Positions 61,812-64,000 of a DNA stretch of 64,000 nucleotides are shown here, piece by piece (within the stretch, counting starts at the first letter, position 1; the number at the start of each line of letters is the position of its first letter). The notes below the pieces were generated by a model. That model did no database searches. It was not told the DNA's origin and was given only the letters and a program-made list of their open reading frames with translations. The stretch is from Candidatus Symbiothrix dinenymphae (GTDB lineage: Bacteria > Bacteroidota > Bacteroidia > Bacteroidales > Azobacteroidaceae), in the NCBI GenBank assembly GCA_001417715.1, contig BBRT01000312.1:1-64000 (forward strand). Direction: 5' to 3'. A program made the position numbers and the translations under genes.

Positions 61812-64000
61812 ATGAATATGAAGACGAAAATTTACATTATCGGGTTGCTTTTGAGTTTTGCTCTTGTTTCTGTTCAGGGGCAAGACCGGTTTGATTTGTC
61901 CCAAATTGACCACATTTTGCCGGACGACCAAAAAAAGTGTGATGCTGCCTTTGTTGTGGCGGATGCGGTGGAGAAATCGGGGGCTTATATTGAAACTTTG
62001 TCCGATTTGTTTGCGGATGGCATTGTGCCTTTGCCGGTGGGTATCAAAAAAGGGGGTTATGAGTTAATCATACAGCGGGTTGAATATGGTGCGGACCATC
62101 CCAATCCTAAAATCTATGCCACCTGCGCGTTTAAATTCAAAGATACGGGACAAAAAGTGGCTTTTGAGGGCGAAGCGGTATTAACCGGAAAATATGGCGT
62201 TGAAACACAGGGCAAATTGAGCTTAATCGCCCCCGTGCGGCGCGACATCGGCAAGCAATCCACGCTCGTAGTGCGCGAAGGCACCTCCGTGAGTTTCGAC
62301 TGCAACGGCATCCAGGAGTTTGATGCCAAAATGCTGTGGGTGGTTACTTCCGAAATGATTATTCCGGTGGATGCGCAGGGCAATGCGACCGGCGGGCAGT
62401 TGCAGGTGCCGTTTGAGATGCACGGGACGGATTTTGATAACTATGTGGCGTCGTTGAACATCAATCAGTCGTTCATGTTTAAGGGGCTGAAAGATATTGT
62501 GTTTACGCTCAAAGGGGCTACGCTTGACCAGAGCGATACGGAGACTTCCTCGATGATTAAGTTTCCGACCGATTACCTTTACCAAGCCGGAAGCGACTAT
62601 ATGAATATGTGGCGCGGGATTGCTGTGTCGGAGGCATCGGTCACATTGCCGTCCGCGTTCAAAAAACCGGGCGGGAGCGAGCGAATTACCATCCAACTCA
62701 AAGAGGTATTGTTTGACGAGAATGGCTTTTCGGGCACCGGTTCGGCAACAAACATTATGGACAACGCAGCCCTCAACCCGCTGGCATTCGACCTCTCACT
62801 AAACGATTTTTCGCTGGGGCTTTTCAAAAACAGCATTTCGTTTTTGAGCTTTGATGGCTATGTTAATATTCCCCCGCTCGGTACAAATTCGCTTGTCCAC
62901 TACACCGGCGCATTCAATCCTCTCCTTGACGAGTATGAATTGAAAGCAAAATTGACCGGTCCCTCCGACTTTCCGCTGTTTGGGGCAGGTACAATCACGT
63001 TTAACGACCTCACCACGGTTAGCATTGCTTTGAAGAACGGCGGTGTGTATCCCACCATTGATGCGTCGGGTGTGCTAACCGTGAAGGCACCATTAGGCGG
63101 CGCAGATGCCCCCGTAGGATTAACCATTCCTGACATCAATTTTGAGAACCTGATTATCAGCCGCGAGAGTCCTTATGTGCAGATTGGTAGCATCAGTACC
63201 ACCGGACCGGCACAGGCAAGGTTGGCGGCTTTCGAGTTGGAAATCAGCGATATACATGATTTCAAAATCCCGACCGGCATCGGCTTGTTGTTTGAAACCA
63301 AGGTGGCTTTGAGCGACCAGTTCGGTGCAGATGCCAATATACGACTCCATGGCGATTGTGAGCATTGGAAATTCGATAAAGTGGAGGTTGAAAAGGCGCA
63401 TGTGGATTTCAAATCCGGTGCGTACAGCATCGTGGGCGATGTTATCTTCAAAAACGGCGACCCTGTCTATGGCGATGGTTTCAGCGGCAAAGTCAAATTG
63501 TCATTGGTGGATAAATTCGAGTTTGATGCGGTGGCTGTTTTTGGCAAAAAAGATGATTACAAGTATTTTCTGGCAGATGTATTTTATGAGATGAGCCCAC
63601 CGCAAGGCATTCTCGTGCCGCCGGTATTGAATTTCTACGGCTTCGGCGGCGGGCTGTATCGCCGTATGCAGCAATCGTCCAAAGCTCCGGCTACTGCTCA
63701 GGCGGGTGCCGATTTGGATTTTGCCAAATCGCTGTCGGGCATCAACTATTTGCCGGACAAAAATGTGGGACTGGGTATGATGGCGAGCACCAAATTTGCC
63801 CTAAAAGCCTCTTCCAATGCGTTCAATGCCAAAGTGGGCTTTGAAATGCAATTCAATAGAAACGGTGGATTAAATTTTGTGCAGTTTCGCGGCGATGCAG
63901 CGTTTATGCAGTCACCGGATGCGTGGGGCAAACTTTCTGACAATATAGCCGCCAAAATTAAGGAAGTGGAAAGAAACGCAAATTCCGGTGCGGCAAAGGT
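61812..64000 (+). CDS. Very large exported protein, N-terminal part
   Basis: The frame is open to the window end (729 codons seen) and starts MNMKTKIYIIGLLLSFALVS with a signal peptide. It is beta-rich with repeating T-I-x-F-N-D / L-F-x-G strand patterns (FPLFGAGTITFNDLTTVSIA, GADANIRLHGDCEHWKFDKV) and a recurring YVNIPPLGTNSL-like loop. No motif recognised. The style resembles large proteins next to TANFOR-type genes. A start at 61818 is possible. The C-terminal end, which may carry another effector module, lies outside. Confidence 0.75.
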   Translation, partial: MNMKTKIYIIGLLLSFALVSVQGQDRFDLSQIDHILPDDQKKCDAAFVVADAVEKSGAYIETLSDLFADGIVPLPVGIKKGGYELIIQRVEYGADHPNPKIYATCAFKFKDTGQKVAFEGEAVLTGKYGVETQGKLSLIAPVRRDIGKQSTLVVREGTSVSFDCNGIQEFDAKMLWVVTSEMIIPVDAQGNATGGQLQVPFEMHGTDFDNYVASLNINQSFMFKGLKDIVFTLKGATLDQSDTETSSMIKFPTDYLYQAGSDYMNMWRGIAVSEASVTLPSAFKKPGGSERITIQLKEVLFDENGFSGTGSATNIMDNAALNPLAFDLSLNDFSLGLFKNSISFLSFDGYVNIPPLGTNSLVHYTGAFNPLLDEYELKAKLTGPSDFPLFGAGTITFNDLTTVSIALKNGGVYPTIDASGVLTVKAPLGGADAPVGLTIPDINFENLIISRESPYVQIGSISTTGPAQARLAAFELEISDIHDFKIPTGIGLLFETKVALSDQFGADANIRLHGDCEHWKFDKVEVEKAHVDFKSGAYSIVGDVIFKNGDPVYGDGFSGKVKLSLVDKFEFDAVAVFGKKDDYKYFLADVFYEMSPPQGILVPPVLNFYGFGGGLYRRMQQSSKAPATAQAGADLDFAKSLSGINYLPDKNVGLGMMASTKFALKASSNAFNAKVGFEMQFNRNGGLNFVQFRGDAAFMQSPDAWGKLSDNIAAKIKEVERNANSGAAK

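Overview
The window comes from a member of the Bacteroidota, most likely Bacteroidales. Promoters fit the sigma-ABfr pattern (TTTG at -33, TAnnTTTG at -7), and about twenty TAnnTTTG boxes sit just upstream of genes. Start codons lack Shine-Dalgarno sequences. The primary sigma factor is the short 286-residue form, there is an N-succinylornithine-type transcarbamylase, and there is a complete methylmalonyl-CoA epimerase/decarboxylase operon of the propionate pathway. The genome is rich in small dispersed palindromic repeats. I saw no rRNA, tRNA or CRISPR array.

0-20 kb (mostly minus strand): the tail of an unknown protein, an RND efflux operon with a PII-like gene, a plus-strand AlbA_2/HTH regulator with a tandem-repeat linker, a PAP2 phosphatase, an orphan beta+gamma sodium-pump pair, a CusBAC-like metal efflux operon, and the six-gene operon mce-mmdA-small subunit-biotin carrier-gamma-beta. 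20-34 kb: transcarbamylase, two endonuclease/exonuclease/phosphatase-fold proteins, an AAA/nuclease-like protein, rhomboid protease, GalE, an AI-2E family permease, an rpsP-lipoprotein-Wzi-like operon and TamB. 34-45.5 kb: rpoD, an ABC exporter, ligA, rlmB, eno, a nucleoside kinase, an FKBP lipoprotein and an Lrp-type regulator.

45.6-54 kb is accessory DNA. It starts with small paired membrane-protein genes (about 70 aa plus about 40 aa) and two lipoproteins. It continues as an array of about ten cassettes, most of them terminator hairpin + near-identical promoter + one small operon. The cassettes hold toxin-antitoxin pairs (RelE-like, YoeB-like, three VapBC-like, a further PIN pair, BrnTA) and the same small membrane-protein pairs. 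Several cassettes are broken copies of neighbours. Two kinds of palindromic MITE-like element have inserted here; one has an 11-bp target duplication and another truncates a toxin gene.

54-64 kb is a surface/secretion locus. A large beta-rich exported protein ends in a HExxH zinc-peptidase-like module, followed by two paralogous exported small proteins (candidate immunity proteins). Then come a fibronectin-III protein, a predicted outer-membrane beta-barrel, and a very large exported protein that runs off the window. I read this as a candidate contact-dependent polymorphic toxin system. A second genome-wide theme is a palindromic element (arms TTGCGGG-CTTGA-CCCGCAA) found between genes and also, in frame, inside the Wzi-like and TamB genes.
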